A DNA stretch of 64,000 nucleotides, from positions 276,665,416 through 276,729,415 of the forward strand of contig NC_066583.1 in NCBI RefSeq assembly GCF_024323335.1, read 5' to 3'. The notes under the pieces are model-generated. The model was given only the letters and a program-made list of their open reading frames with translations. It did no database searches and had not been told where the DNA came from. The DNA comes from Lathyrus oleraceus. Its lineage: Eukaryota; Streptophyta; Magnoliopsida; Fabales; Fabaceae. Below, piece by piece: positions 52,426-64,000 of this stretch. The stretch's first letter is position 1, and the number at the start of each line of letters is the position of its first letter. Both the position numbers and the translations under genes were made by a program.

Positions 52426-53382
52426 AACTAAACAAAAATAAATAAATAGAATACTTGGAGTGAAAGAACAACCACGAGGAAGATAAAAAAACTATGAAGT
52501 TGATAACTCAGATTATAAATAAAACAAATACGTTCGTTTATGTATAATAAAAGCTCAAATTTTTCATCTTATCTTTTCTATTGTTCATCTTCCGTATGTT
52601 TTTCATCATCTTTACCGATATTTTAAAAAATTAAAATCTTACAACTACAACCACAATAAAGTTCAGATATAGAAATTTGTTGAACATGTAGTTACGTCAA
52701 AATTTATGTGGTGATTCCATTTTCCTTGAACATTTCTTGCAACAAAATTTGAAAATTTAACAATAAAAGTGCATCTTGTAGTGTTTTGTCAAGGAAGAAA
52801 GAAGAGGTAACCTTTTTAAAGCCTTATGACATTGTAAAACCAAAGGAAACAACAAAACCTCTTAAAAAAGATGCATCTTGTTTACGAGGAATGAGAGGTT
52901 TTACTGTTCCAAAGGAACCAAAGTTTCATAGTATCTGTGTCCAAGAACTACATCACCAATAAACCAACTTAGATATGAATGTAGAGTTTGGTGAAGAAAA
53001 AGTGTTGTACAATATCATCATTGAATTTTGTTTAGTGAGTGGTTTTGTTAAATTTAAGAAAAATATTTGTTGTTGTAACTTACGAGAGGTAGATAGATGA
53101 ATATTTGTTGATTTGTGTATTATTTGATTTGATTTATACACATGATTTGTAACATAATAACAAGAGTTGTAATTGTGCAAGAATTTTTTTTTTCTTCATT
53201 TGGTTACCAATTTTGAATTCGGTTGATTTCGATACAATGATTAAAACTTAATCAATTATGAATCCAAAGTATGGATACCTATATTTATATTTTAGTATTT
53301 TGTTTGAATTTTAAAAATAGAATAATTTAGATATTAATTTGATTAAAAATAATCATTTTTTTCACACTCCTAATTGAAACCA

Positions 53383-53449
<67 letters not shown>

Positions 53450-54601
53450 GCCAATTCAATTCAATTGGTAGATGCATTTAACATCTCAAAAGACCCTACA
53501 TTTTATTTAGAGAGTCTTTTGATTAAAAAAAATATTTAAAAAAAAAAAGGTGATATATATTTTAGAAATGTTTATAGTTTGATATATTTTTTGAAAAATG
53601 ATGGTATATTTTTGTAAATTTGGAGATGCGACTCGTGAATATGAGCATACTCTGAAAACTACGCCTTTAGCCGTACCAATAGACAGTTTGTAGACAAGCA
53701 TAAAATAGTTTACAAGTACAAGTAATAATAGCTAATCCCCAAAATATATATGTGGTTAATTTTTAGTATGCCAACTTAGCTGCATGTTATAGTACAAAGT
53801 ACACTACACACTGACTGTCCAAGAAAATGAAAAGTCAAGCGATGTATGCATGCGTTCAGACATTTACTGGACGTGATATATCAATTGGGTAAATGAAAAA
53901 AATATTTGGTGAAAACAATTTTATATTTTGACACTCTCTTCATCCCATAATTAATGATTAGTTTCACTATTTCACATATATTATTAAAAAATAAATAAAT
54001 AAAAAAGAATGAATGATATTTTTATTAAAATACTCTTATTATATATTAGAAATAAAAATAAAATTAATCAGAGGATAAAATTGAAAGAGATGCATTAAAA
54101 ATTAAAATAGATCATTCATTTTGGAACATTCTTTTATTTCAAATAAGTTATTTATTGTGGGATGGATGGAGTATGTTAATAAAAAAGGCTTTGTACCTCT
54201 GGTAATTAACTAATTGCGCGATGAAAATGGGTCAAATTGTATCAAACTCGTTTTAGTTTAGCTCGACTTAATAAAAATTAGTTTAGTTCAAAATTCGATT
54301 AAGTTTGGTATAAATTTTTTTTAAGATCAAATTCGATTTATTTCATTGGTTTTTCTTGTTTCCTTTACGAATTTAAAAGTAATTCTTAATATAAAAATTT
54401 TAATCTAATTAATTTTTAAAAATCACGGCGACCTCTCCGAATATAATAATCAACTCCTATATCATATTATGCCCTAGAAAGTGTAATCATCACATTACGT
54501 CGGGGAAGTGTGATCCTACATTACATTATGTCCCATAAATTTTCCGAGCGTGAGTTTTGCATTACACCCCCTTTCGAAGTGCGATTACCTTGTTACACCC
54601 C
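52426..54601. other. AT-rich DNA without a clear gene
   Basis: Target-side DNA of the MULE. At about 52790-52960 a 56-codon plus-strand frame (KKEEVTFLKPYDIVK ... GFTVPKEPKFHSIC) looks more protein-like than its surroundings and may be a stray exon, but I do not recognise it. A TA repeat lies at 53385-53443. 53450-54600 shows only AT-rich sequence and, near 54440-54600, some ATTACA/GTGTAATC-like inverted words. Confidence 0.45.
53385..53443. repeat. (TA)n microsatellite
   Basis: About 29 TA units. Confidence 0.95.
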
Positions 54602-56535
54602 TGTAGCGGTAAATTCATGATCATCAAGCTATGGATAAGCAAGACATCAAATAACAAGAGTCATCACCGCGCTTTTATTATTTCCAAGGGAAAAGGGAAA
54701 AAGTACGAACAAAACCCAAAAGTAAGAAGTTTTCAAATCAAAACTAATAAAATGTCAGAGATTACAGGTAAGGGGGTTGGTTACACAGAGGGAAGGTGTT
54801 AGCATCCAAAGTGTCATAGGTACTCCTAGGGAGCCCTTTTTTGTGTGCATATGTGTTTTGTACAAAAATGATGTTTACAAACAAATAGAGTGAGGGGATG
54901 AGAAAATAATTCATTAATTATATTTTTGTGTTTGGCAAGACCTTCGGACTTGTGCCTACGTACCAACATAAAAATGAGGAATCAAAACCTCGTAGTTCGT
55001 GATATAAATTTCAAAGTGGATGCATTGCTTTTAACAAAATTTAAGTTTGAAAGACACAAAGGGCTAAAAATGGTTTGAATGAGTTAGTTCTTTTTGACTT
55101 TTCGAAAGTTTAAGTCAAGTATAATTAAGTTCATTTACAAGTTTGATTAAGAAAAGAAGTTTGAAAATGCAATGGCATAAGGCCAAAGTTTCTAGTTTGC
55201 AAAGTGGTCAAAATTTAGAAAAATAACAAGTTCAAACAAAGAAGTTTTTAAAAGCAGGGAGAGATTTTGAAATTAAAGAGATGGGGAGGAGATGAAGAGA
55301 CTAATCTTATGCACAAAATTAAAAGTTAAGAGTTGAAAAGATCTGACCGATGGGTAGCAATCCAATAGGCAAGAATGCCATATAGAAACCCCGAATTCCC
55401 TTGGATATTAGAAGCAAGCAAAAAACAATGCATACAATATTAACTTGAAGAGCAAGGCATCAAATAAAGATAGTCACATCCAAGCTTCAGCCACTCCATG
55501 CTCTTCTTCAAGTTTGCCCATGTAGCAGATGAATTCCACAATGCCATAAGTCACAAGCTCAAAATAACAACTTCACAATAATCATGTTGCAGATGAACTC
55601 AAAGGGATCTTCAAAGATGTATCAGATGAAGTTTCAAATTGCAAGTACTTGGTTACACAAATGTTGACATTGGCCAAGTCCTTTGGCATAGGGAGGTTGC
55701 CTAGATTTTAAGTCCAATTGGTCCAAGATCAAGTCAACAGTCCACACAAAAGTTTTTATGGGTTTTGTTCTTATTATGTACATTAATGGTCAAATACCAC
55801 ACAAACAAACAAAAATATGCACAAACAAGGTAAAACACACAATATGGTCCAAATGGACAAAGTGAAAATTTCATTTAACATAAACAATTAGAATGGTATG
55901 AATAATGGCAAATGAATAGAGCTTAAAAATTAAAGTGCATTAAAATAAAGGACTTGAAATTAAATGTTAGTTGTTAATGAGTTAGAAGTTAGTATTGTTT
56001 TGTTTTTGCTTTTCATTTTAAGTCATTCTTTGGAGAATACTCAACCCACTTATCACAAGCATGGATCCTTGAACCAAGACATCTTCCAAAGGAAGGAAAA
56101 AATGCCAAGTTTCCACACAATACCATGAAAGAGGGGAGACTTACAATTTCACTAACTAGAATGTTATGCCTTTTGTGTCAAAAATTTAGCGTTATGTTAA
56201 GCAATCGTAATTGGACTTATGTAGAAGTCACAACTATTTGAGGTCGGGCAATAGAATTTTGGTGTTAATGCATGTTAGAGACATAATATAATGGACTATG
56301 CTCATGAAACATACCACACACAAAAAGAATATGCAAAAGAGGTGGCCTAATCTCATCCATACTTATGTTGATTTTGCAATCAACTAGCCTTAGGACTTAG
56401 AGATATCATAGGCCAAATGAGATGAATGCATAAAGAATGGGAATGAGATGAAGAGGGAGGGGAATGGATCAAAACTCAAATTGGTCAAAGGAAGACTTTT
56501 ACCAAATTAATATCATCCATTCATTTTGGGAGATG

Positions 56536-58269
56536 GAATGTACATTGTAACACCCAGAATATTGTTAGATTAATTTAAATATTATTTTAATATGATTATT
56601 TGAAGGTAAAATGAATTATTAAATAATATTGGGAATTATTATTATTATTATTATAGATGTTATTTATTTTAATAATAATTAAATAAATAAAATAAATGGA
56701 ATATGAAGAGTGGAAGGGTAAAAGTGGAAATGGATAAAAGAGGCCAAGGTGAGAACTCAGAGTGTTTTCACGTATTTTTGCCTCAGAGTCAGAGAAAGGG
56801 AGAAACGCTGAAGAGAAAGAGAAGGAAGAGGAAAAGGCCAAAGATTGCTCAGAACTTCCTTCAATCCAAAGAGGTAAGGGGTCTGAACCTTATTAAACGA
56901 TAATATGCGAGCAAATTCATGATATATGTTGGATTGTTGATGGATTTTGGGGATTTTAGGGAGATTGGGAAAGTTTGGGGTTTTGATGGAAATTCTCCGA
57001 TCTGTGAGTTTTGTTGAGTTATATGCTTAGAAGCCCGCGCGTCCACTGTTTCCGCACTTAAAATCTTATTTATGCACATAACAGCCAAATGACGTTCGCC
57101 ATTATGCCTTTGGCGCTCGCCATTTGGGCTTTTTTCCAGAATAAAAGCGCTTAACGCTAATGGCGTTCGCCATTAGCCTAATGGCGTTCGCCATATCAGT
57201 TTGACGGATAGTTTTTCCAGAATAAGAGCGTTTAACGCTAATGGCGTTCGCCATTAGTCTAATGGCGTTCGCCATATCAGTTTGACGGACAGTTTTTCCA
57301 GAATAAGAGCGTTTAACGCTAATGGCGTTCGCCATTAGCCTAATGGCGTTCGCCATATCAGTTTGACGGACAGCTTTCGCGTTTTAAACTCCCAGATGTG
57401 ATATCGTTGTAATGTTGTTGTTGTTTTGTTGAGTTGTATGTCATGCTATTAATGATGATGATAACATGACTATATGATGCTGTTGTTGCTATGTTGATTA
57501 TGATGCATGTTTGGTGTGCATGCATTCATGAAAGGCCGATGCCTAGTGATGAACGGACTGAGTTCCAATGATGTTGTTGACTCCGGGCTTGTGGAGAGGC
57601 TTGGTTCCTTGCGGGGAACTCGGATTCTATGGTGATGAATCTGGGAGTGGTGATCCTGTAGTTGGTCACAAAATGGGTATACCGAGTCGTGTTGAGTCAT
57701 GCATGGGTGTGTGCATTGCATTTGATATGTTGTTTTGTTGATGTTCATGAGTATGTTGATTATGATGATTATGATGAGCTGTGTTGGCATATGTGAAATA
57801 TATTTATGTTTATATTTCTGTCGTTATATTATTATTTAATAATGTAATTCTCACCCCTTCTGCATGTGTTTATGTTCATCTATGATGAGCAATGTGCAGA
57901 TAAAGAGGAGTAGCTATTGTTGAGGTTTGAAGAATAAGTGTAGAGTTATTCTACGGAGTCGAGTCAAATGCTCTGGTCATGTGACACCGGGGTTATGGGA
58001 TTCGATAGATAATTGGTTATTATTTACGTTGTTTATGATGACTAATATGTTGAGATGCTTTGTTGAGATAATGTTGAAACATTATTATGAATTGTTATAT
58101 GATGAATGATAATATTTGTGTTGTTGTCCGCTGCGAAGTTTTAATAAAATAAATAATATGTTTTATGTTGTGATGCGATAAGTGTTATGTTGTAAGAAAT
58201 GTAAACTCTTCTACATGTTGTACTCTGATAATTTATTTAGATATGTCGTTTGGGTAGAAGGGTGTTACA
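56536..58269 (+). repeat. Solo LTR of a Ty3/gypsy-like element (1,734 bp)
   Basis: Ends are TGTAACACCC and GGGTGTTACA, inverted with respect to each other, with the 5-bp duplication TACAT on both sides (56531-56535 and 58270-58274). No internal domain is present, so it is a solo LTR left by LTR-LTR recombination. An AGGTAAGGGG donor-like word occurs at 56871. It interrupts the reverse Ogre-like LTR. The orientation given is only that in which it reads TGTAACACCC. Confidence 0.88.
57102..57380. repeat. 81-bp tandem array with hairpin units, 3 copies
   Basis: CCAGAATAA starts at 57136, 57217 and 57298, an exact 81-bp period. Each unit has two AATGGCGTTCGCCAT-type near-palindromes (7-bp stem, TT loop) separated by AGCCT. 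As 81 is a multiple of three, a repetitive minus-strand frame (57102-57356) stays open; it is an artefact. Confidence 0.92.
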
Positions 58270-59520
58270 TACATTCCATCAATCCCCTATATCCAATGAT
58301 ATTAACTTGACAAAGTCAAATCAACCTTGACCAAGGCCCAACAACAAGAGTCAAACTTATACAAGTCATCACAATAGGTCAACACAATTAATTGGCATTT
58401 ATTCAAATTAAAAATACTAAAATAATACATTTAAATAAAATATGGTTTGTCAAATTCCTAAAACCTCATCAAAACACCAAAGAAATGGCCATGAGATTTA
58501 TCATAGGTCAAACAAGGTCAAAGGACCTTGGAGAAAAAAAATTCAGAATTTTTAAAGACTTAAAAGTATTTTTTAAACAATTAAAAACAATCACAAAATC
58601 AATTAAATCATGAAAAATATTAATAATGATCCAAAAAATAATTTTAATTCAAAACATGAAAGAGGAAATTATTTAAATTTTTTTGGTGAAACTCTCATAT
58701 TTTTTGGATCAATATTAAAATTAATATGAATTAATGAAAATAAGCTAATTAAAATAAAATCAGAAAATAGCAAAAAACGTGGACCACTTGATCTCCCTCA
58801 TTAATTGAGGTGGCAGATCAAGTGGATCAGCGCGCACGATCCATGGTGCACTGAAGTCAACGCGACATAGGCTTGGTATTTAAAAGCAACGCACGAGATT
58901 AAAACATTTCGAACTCATCTAATGGCTCTGAACACTTCCAACTCATTGCCGGGGCCAAATGCCGGTCATCTTCTCCGATGACCCTGGCCGGACTGGTTCA
59001 GTCATCACCATATCATAAATGACAAAAGAGGACATGATCTGAAAGATAAAATGGTGTAGATCACGAATATCACCTCAATTTTAACTAACTCCACATATAT
59101 AGAAAGATATGAGGAGTTGAATTTTGAGGTGTGTCAATTGAGTTGCTTCGATTTGACCTCTAAGAAACTCAATCTTCTTGCCTACATTGGTAGTACTTCA
59201 AACAACCAAAGATCCAAGAGAATTGATGAGAATTGAGTGAGAATCAAAGAGATGAAGTTTTCTGAAAATTACCTTCAATGTTGTGCAGAACTTGATGTTG
59301 CTTGCTTCAAACACGATCTGATCACACTTGAGAAGCTTGCAGGAAGTGATTAGCAAGGGTGCAAGGCTTTGGATCTTGGAGTTTTTGAATCTCCAACAGT
59401 TGAGATTCAAACTTAATTTTCAAATTGAAAATTCTCAGGTTTTCCTTTAGAATGAGAGGGTTTGAATTGGGGGGCAAAGCCGACGCGCAAGGTCTCCTTG
59501 AATTGAGCACAAAGGTCATG

Positions 59521-59528
59521 TATTTATA
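59521..59528 (-). promoter_or_regulatory. TATA box of the reverse Ogre-like LTR
   Basis: TATAAATA on the minus strand; position in the LTR is compatible with U3. Confidence 0.4.
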
Positions 59529-61023
59529 GCATGAGGGAGTGATATTTGCACACTTGAAATTTTGACCAAACTTAGCAATGTGAATGGCACGAGTGCATGG
59601 GCATGTACAGGCCCATGAGGTAATGCATTAAGGTCTAAAATCAATCATGTTGAAGTCTGAATGAAGCTTGAATGGCAAGGCAATGTGAAATAAAGTTTGT
59701 ACATTTGATTTCCTTCAATGATGCAGCTCTGTTAAAGCCATGCGCAGCCCTAGCAAACCTCATCCAAAATGCATGAACTCGGGTTCTTTGGAAAGCTTGA
59801 ATCAAGAAGAACAAGTTTGATGTTGAATAATTTTTCATTTGGAGCTTAGATCATGGTGAATTTTGAGGTGGAAGTTTGGAAATTTCAACATGTTGAAATT
59901 TTTTCTAAGTGTCATGCCATATATCTCAATATTCCATCTTACTTAACTTTGTATGTGAGATTCAAATGAGAAAAGTGTCTTCATCAAAGTTGTAGCTCTT
60001 TCAAAGACCTTCAAAATGGTTACCAAATTCATGTCATTTAGATTTATAATGATAGAGTTATGCATTTTTGAAGTTTGGAAAAATCACTTGTTCAATGGTA
60101 TAGGTCAAAAATGACCTATAATAATTCCTCATATCAAATGTTCATAAAAGTTGAATTTTCTTCCACTCCAAACATAAAGGTTGAAGTAGACATATTGAAT
60201 TTGATTGTGCAACTTGGAAATCTTTCATATCATAAAAATTGAGCAAGTTATGGCCTTGGGAAGTTGACTTTCAAATTAGGGTTTAGACAAAATGACCTAT
60301 AATGTTTCAACATAGAAGATGATTTTCCAAGAAAAACTAGCTCTAGGTATCAAAATGAAAGTTGTTTGGAATGTCATTTAGAGTAACGTTTCTCTTGGAA
60401 TAATTTTCGTATGGTGAAAATTGTAGGAGATAGGGTCTAGGGAGACCCAATTTTGATCAAATGAATTCATCTGGTCAACCACCATCAACCAACTTGCTAT
60501 CCTTCATATCTCTTAACTTTCTTGGCTCATGGTAGATCATATATGCATAAGATGATGAATTTTGAAGTGTCCCTTGATAAATTTGATCAATTGGTGAGAT
60601 TTCTTGTTGGAGAAGTTACTTAAGATACCCAGTCAAACTAGGGTTTCCAAGGCAAATCACCCTCAAACTGTTGAAGAAAACTTGATCAATATAACATGTA
60701 GAGATCAATGGAACTCATATATGATGCTCATAACCATTATTGGATCAATTCATGGTTGTGCTCTTTGTCATGAGGGTCTCAAACCCTATATATGAACTTG
60801 ATAGATCAATGGTGATCAATGCCTTACCTACAAAAGAGTTAGGCAACTACAAAGACATATTTTTGGTATTTTGGTTAGTAAAATAATAAAATACAAGTAT
60901 GATACAATCACATGATGCTTGGTGATCTCTCCCAAAATAAACCCAATGAAAGAGGGGTAAGGAGGATGCCAAGGTATGATCCCTTTGCTAATGCATATGA
61001 TGAAATTGCATGAGGGATCTTAA

Positions 61024-64000
61024 CAGTGGCGGAACTGAGGGGGGACGTGGGAAGGCCATGGCCACCCCTCAACTTTTTAGTTTTTTTTAATTCATATATA
61101 TTAAATTACTAAAACATCCTTATTTTAAATTAAAATTAATTTTTATTTTTTCTTTTTCATTCAAAGTTAGGTTAAAATACAAATAAGGTAAAAAGCTCCT
61201 ACCTTTCCTTTCTTTCTCATATGGGTTTGCTACCGGCACCAAAATTGGAACAGATTAAAGTGATCGGCATCTAACAGGTAAAAAACTTTATTCATTCTTA
61301 TTTTATAAAAAGTAACAAATTAAAGTGATTGCTTGATTTGTGTTTTTGAGATTTTTAGGGTTCTTCTTTCTTGATGTGTTAAAATAATCTATATGAGGTT
61401 TATTTAAGCCAATTCATAACACTGTAATTTACAAATATAGTTATACACTGTAATAAGGTTTATTTAATCATTGTTGCTGCTAATTTCTAATAGTGAAGTT
61501 ACCGGTATTTGAAAACGGATTAGAGTTGATTAATTAAGTTTATTAATTTTTTTCTCTTTTAATTTTTATGTTCTCTAAATTGATTTTTGGATCTGATATG
61601 ATATTATAGGAAGGGTAAAGATGAATAATAGGAAAACTGATTCTTTTTTCAAAAGGAAAACATGTGAAATTGAAAGAGAAGAGAGAGATGAAGAAATTAT
61701 AATCCTGACATCCGAATCTGAAACAGTTCTTGAGAATCCAACAATTGAAGAGCATCATGGTTTTGAAAATTCTTTGGAACACGATCCTGGAAAGCGTCCT
61801 CCGATTTGGCAATATCCACCAAATCAAGTGGATGCAATACGAATAGCTTATCTAAAATTGGGTCCATATCAAATTCATTTAGAAAACTATTCTTTGTCCG
61901 GTAACGAGGGTCATCCGAGAAGGTTTCAACATACTTGGTTTAGCATATTTCCATCATGGTTAGAATATTCACCATCTGAAGATGCCGCATATTGCTTACC
62001 ATGTTACCTTTTTGGCAAAAAACTAAGTGGACGTCCCGGATCACTTGTCTTTATTTCTATGGGTTTTAGAAATTGGAAGAAAGTTAGGAATGGAAAACAT
62101 TGTTCCTTTCTTAAACACATAGGGAAGGATCCTTGCTCACTATACAACAATGCAATGAAAGCTTGTCAAGACTTGTTGAATCAAGATGGTCATATTAGAA
62201 ATGTTATTCAAGTGCAAAGTTCAAGTTAAAGAATTAATAATCGGTTACGACTCAAGACTTCAATTGACATTGTTCGTTGGTTAACACTACAAGCTTGTGC
62301 TTTTAGGGGTCACGACGAAAGTAGAAAATCAAGAAATCAAGGTAACTTTCTTGAGTTATTGAAACTTTTAGCATCCTACAATGATGAAGTTGCAAAAGTT
62401 GTGTTGGAAAATGCTCCACAAAATTGCAAGTATACTTCACATCAAATTCAAAAAGAGCTCTTGCAAATTCTTTCTAGTAGGGTGAAAAAGAGTATTCGTG
62501 AGGAAATTGGTGATTCCAAATTTTATATCGTTGTTGATGAAGCTCGTGATGAGTCAAAAAAGGAACAAATGGCTCTTGTATTAAGATTTGTTGATAAAGT
62601 TGGTTTAATACAAGAGAGATTTTTTGATGTGGGACATGTTAAATACACCACATCTTTAACTCTTAAGGAAGCAATATGTGATATACTTTCTCGACATAAC
62701 CTTGATGTTTCTAACATTCGTGGCCAAGGGTATGATGGTGCTAGCAATATGAGAGGAGAATGGAATGGTTTACAAGCCCTCTTTATGAAGGATTGTCCTT
62801 ATGCATACTATGTTCAGTGTTTTGCTCATCGATTGCAACTTGCATTAGTTACATCATCAAGAGAAGTCAAACCTGTTCATAAATTTTTTGAGAAGTTGAT
62901 TTTTGTTGTGAATGTTGTTTGTTCTTCTACAAAGCGTCATGATGAGTTACAAGCTGCCCAATTAGAAGAAATTGCTTATTTGTTAGAGATTGATGAGATT
63001 GTAATTGGTAAAGGTACAAATCAAGTTGGTACATTGAAACAAGTTGGAGATACTCGTTGGGGATCACATTACGATTCAATTTCTAGCTTGATAAACATGT
63101 ATGAAGCAACTTGTTTAGTTTTAAAAAAAATTGCAAAAGATAGAGGGAGTTATGTTACACGTGGGGATGCAGATAGTTGTTACAATTACTTGAAGGCATT
63201 TGATTTTATATTTATTTTGCACTTGATGAAAGAAATCATGGGAATAACAGATATGCTTTGTTAAGCCTTACAAAAAAAATCAAGATGTACTTAATGCCAT
63301 GAACTTGGTTAGTTCAACAAAACATCTTATTCAAGGTTTGAGAGAAAATGGTTGGGATATATTGTTTACTAAAGTGGTATCTTTTTGTGAAAAACATGGT
63401 ATTGAGATTCCTGATCTTAATGATGTTCATTCAACAACAAGATTTTGACGTTCCCGTCTTGAAGAGAATCAAGTCACAATTCAACATTACTTTAAAGTTG
63501 AAATCTTTTTCACTACCATTGACAAACAGTTACAAGAGTTGAATAGCAGATTCAGTGAGCAGGCAATGAATTTGTTAACTCTTTCTTGTTCTTTATCTCC
63601 TAAGGATGGATATAAAGCTTTTAGCATTGATACTATTTGTTCTTTAGTTGAAAAATATTATCCTATGGATTTTAGTGATCAAGAGAAGAATAATTTGCAA
63701 TTTCAACTTCAACATTTACTATTTGTTGCTCGTCAAGAATCAAACTTGAATAATTTATCAACTATTCAAGAACTATGTTCATGTTTGGTTGCATCTAGAC
63801 AGGCTGAAACTTACTTCTTGATTGATAGACTACTTCGTCTTATCATGACTCTTCCCGTATCTACGGCCACAACTGAGAGGTCTTTTTCAGCAATGGAAAT
63901 TATTAAGACTAAGTTGAGAAACAAGATGGATGATGGGTTTCTTGGAGATAGCATGACAGTATATATTGAAAGGGAGATTAGAGCAAGCATTAGTTCGGAG
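61024..64000 (+). mobile_element. hAT DNA transposon, copy 2, cut by window end
   Basis: Starts CAGTGGCGGAACTGAGG like copy 1 and is nearly the same throughout the visible part. The left flank ends GATCTTAA (61016-61023), the expected 8-bp target duplication; the right end and its duplicate are outside the window. Inserted in the reverse Ogre-like LTR. Confidence 0.92.
61621..64000 (+). pseudogene. hAT transposase, copy 2, broken, 3' end missing
   Basis: The ATG at 61621 (MNNRKTDSFFKRKTC) follows a probable 5' UTR intron acceptor (ATTATAG|GAAGG). The first ORF (to 62229) carries the TTF-type finger (TWFSIFPSWLEYSP, YCLPCYLF). After TAA at 62227-62229 the same frame continues with IVVDEARDESKKEQMALV, GQGYDGASNMRGEWN and CFAHRLQLALV to a TAA at 63262-63264. 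One extra A in the following A-run shifts the frame, and a TGA is at 63446-63448. From there to the window end the frame is open and includes the dimerisation motif ATTERSFSAMEIIK. It has fewer stops than copy 1, and its stops differ from those of copy 1. Confidence 0.92.

Larger units (their letters stand above)
54602..61023 (-). repeat. Ogre-like LTR in reverse orientation, interrupted
   Basis: The left edge reads TGTAGCGGTAAATTC and matches, inverted, the LTR tail at 7525-7703. At 54765-54795 the word GGTTGGTTACACAGAGGG with GAAGGTGTTAGCA is an inverted relative of the U5 words in the Ogre LTR (27164-27195). A minus-strand TATAAATA lies at 59521-59528. Without the solo LTR at 56536 the visible part is about 4.7 kb, fitting an Ogre-class LTR. 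The start of the LTR lies to the right, beyond the hAT element. Small ORFs here have no recognisable product. Confidence 0.65.

Noticed and set aside
53445..53500. tRNA-like look of a stretch with AATTGGTAGATGCATTTAACATCTC
   Set aside because: No acceptor stem or T-arm could be paired; judged chance similarity.
57102..57356. Repetitive minus-strand ORF (MANAIRLMANAIS...)
   Set aside because: It is open only because the 81-bp tandem unit is a multiple of three.

Overview
This window is plant nuclear DNA made almost entirely of transposable elements. I see no intact single-copy host gene, rRNA, tRNA or CRISPR array. The very long Ogre-like (Tat-lineage Ty3/gypsy) LTRs of about 5 kb, an Athila/Cyclops-like element and stacked insertions suggest a large-genome legume, most likely tribe Fabeae (pea, vetch, lentil relatives). 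That assignment is inference from element families recalled from memory, not a database match.

Layout. 1-7519: 3' part of an Athila/Cyclops-like element (integrase, two env-like modules in series, a long spacer, one LTR), inserted into the end of an Ogre-like LTR (remnant 7525-7703). 7948-11240: degenerate Tat-type pol followed by 51-bp and 230-bp tandem repeats and an LTR-like stretch. 11241-13555: non-coding, probably an old reverse-oriented LTR. 13560-17830: a minus-strand copia gag remnant split by a 3.2-kb hAT element (14341-17517, 8-bp target duplication GTTTTTAA).

18794-52416 is the centrepiece, a nest whose three boundaries can be read to the base. A Mutator-like element (MULE; about 250-bp TIRs, 9-bp TSD ATAAAACAA) carries a deleted transposase gene and a divergently oriented plant mobile domain (PMD) gene. 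A 29-kb Ogre element (TSD CCTAC) sits inside the PMD gene. A 5.6-kb CACTA element (TIR CACTACGCCAAA, TSD AAG) sits inside the 3' LTR of the Ogre. The Ogre also holds a second, 578-bp copy of the interrupted PMD gene's 3' end, between its 5' LTR and its primer-binding site. This looks like a repair event that copied out of the 3' LTR into flanking DNA and rejoined at a TGG microhomology.

52426-54601: low-complexity DNA without a clear gene. 54602-61023: a minus-strand Ogre-like LTR interrupted by a 1.7-kb solo LTR (TSD TACAT). 61024-64000: a second copy of the same hAT element, cut by the window end.

Nearly every coding region is broken. Many lesions are C-to-T or G-to-A changes creating stops (CAG to TAG, CAA to TAA, CGA to TGA, TGG to TGA), as expected from cytosine methylation and deamination in silenced repeats. 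The least damaged genes are the Ogre pol segments and the CACTA Ulp1-type protease gene. I found no convincing new functional system. The most unusual signal is the PMD 3'-end duplication inside the Ogre.
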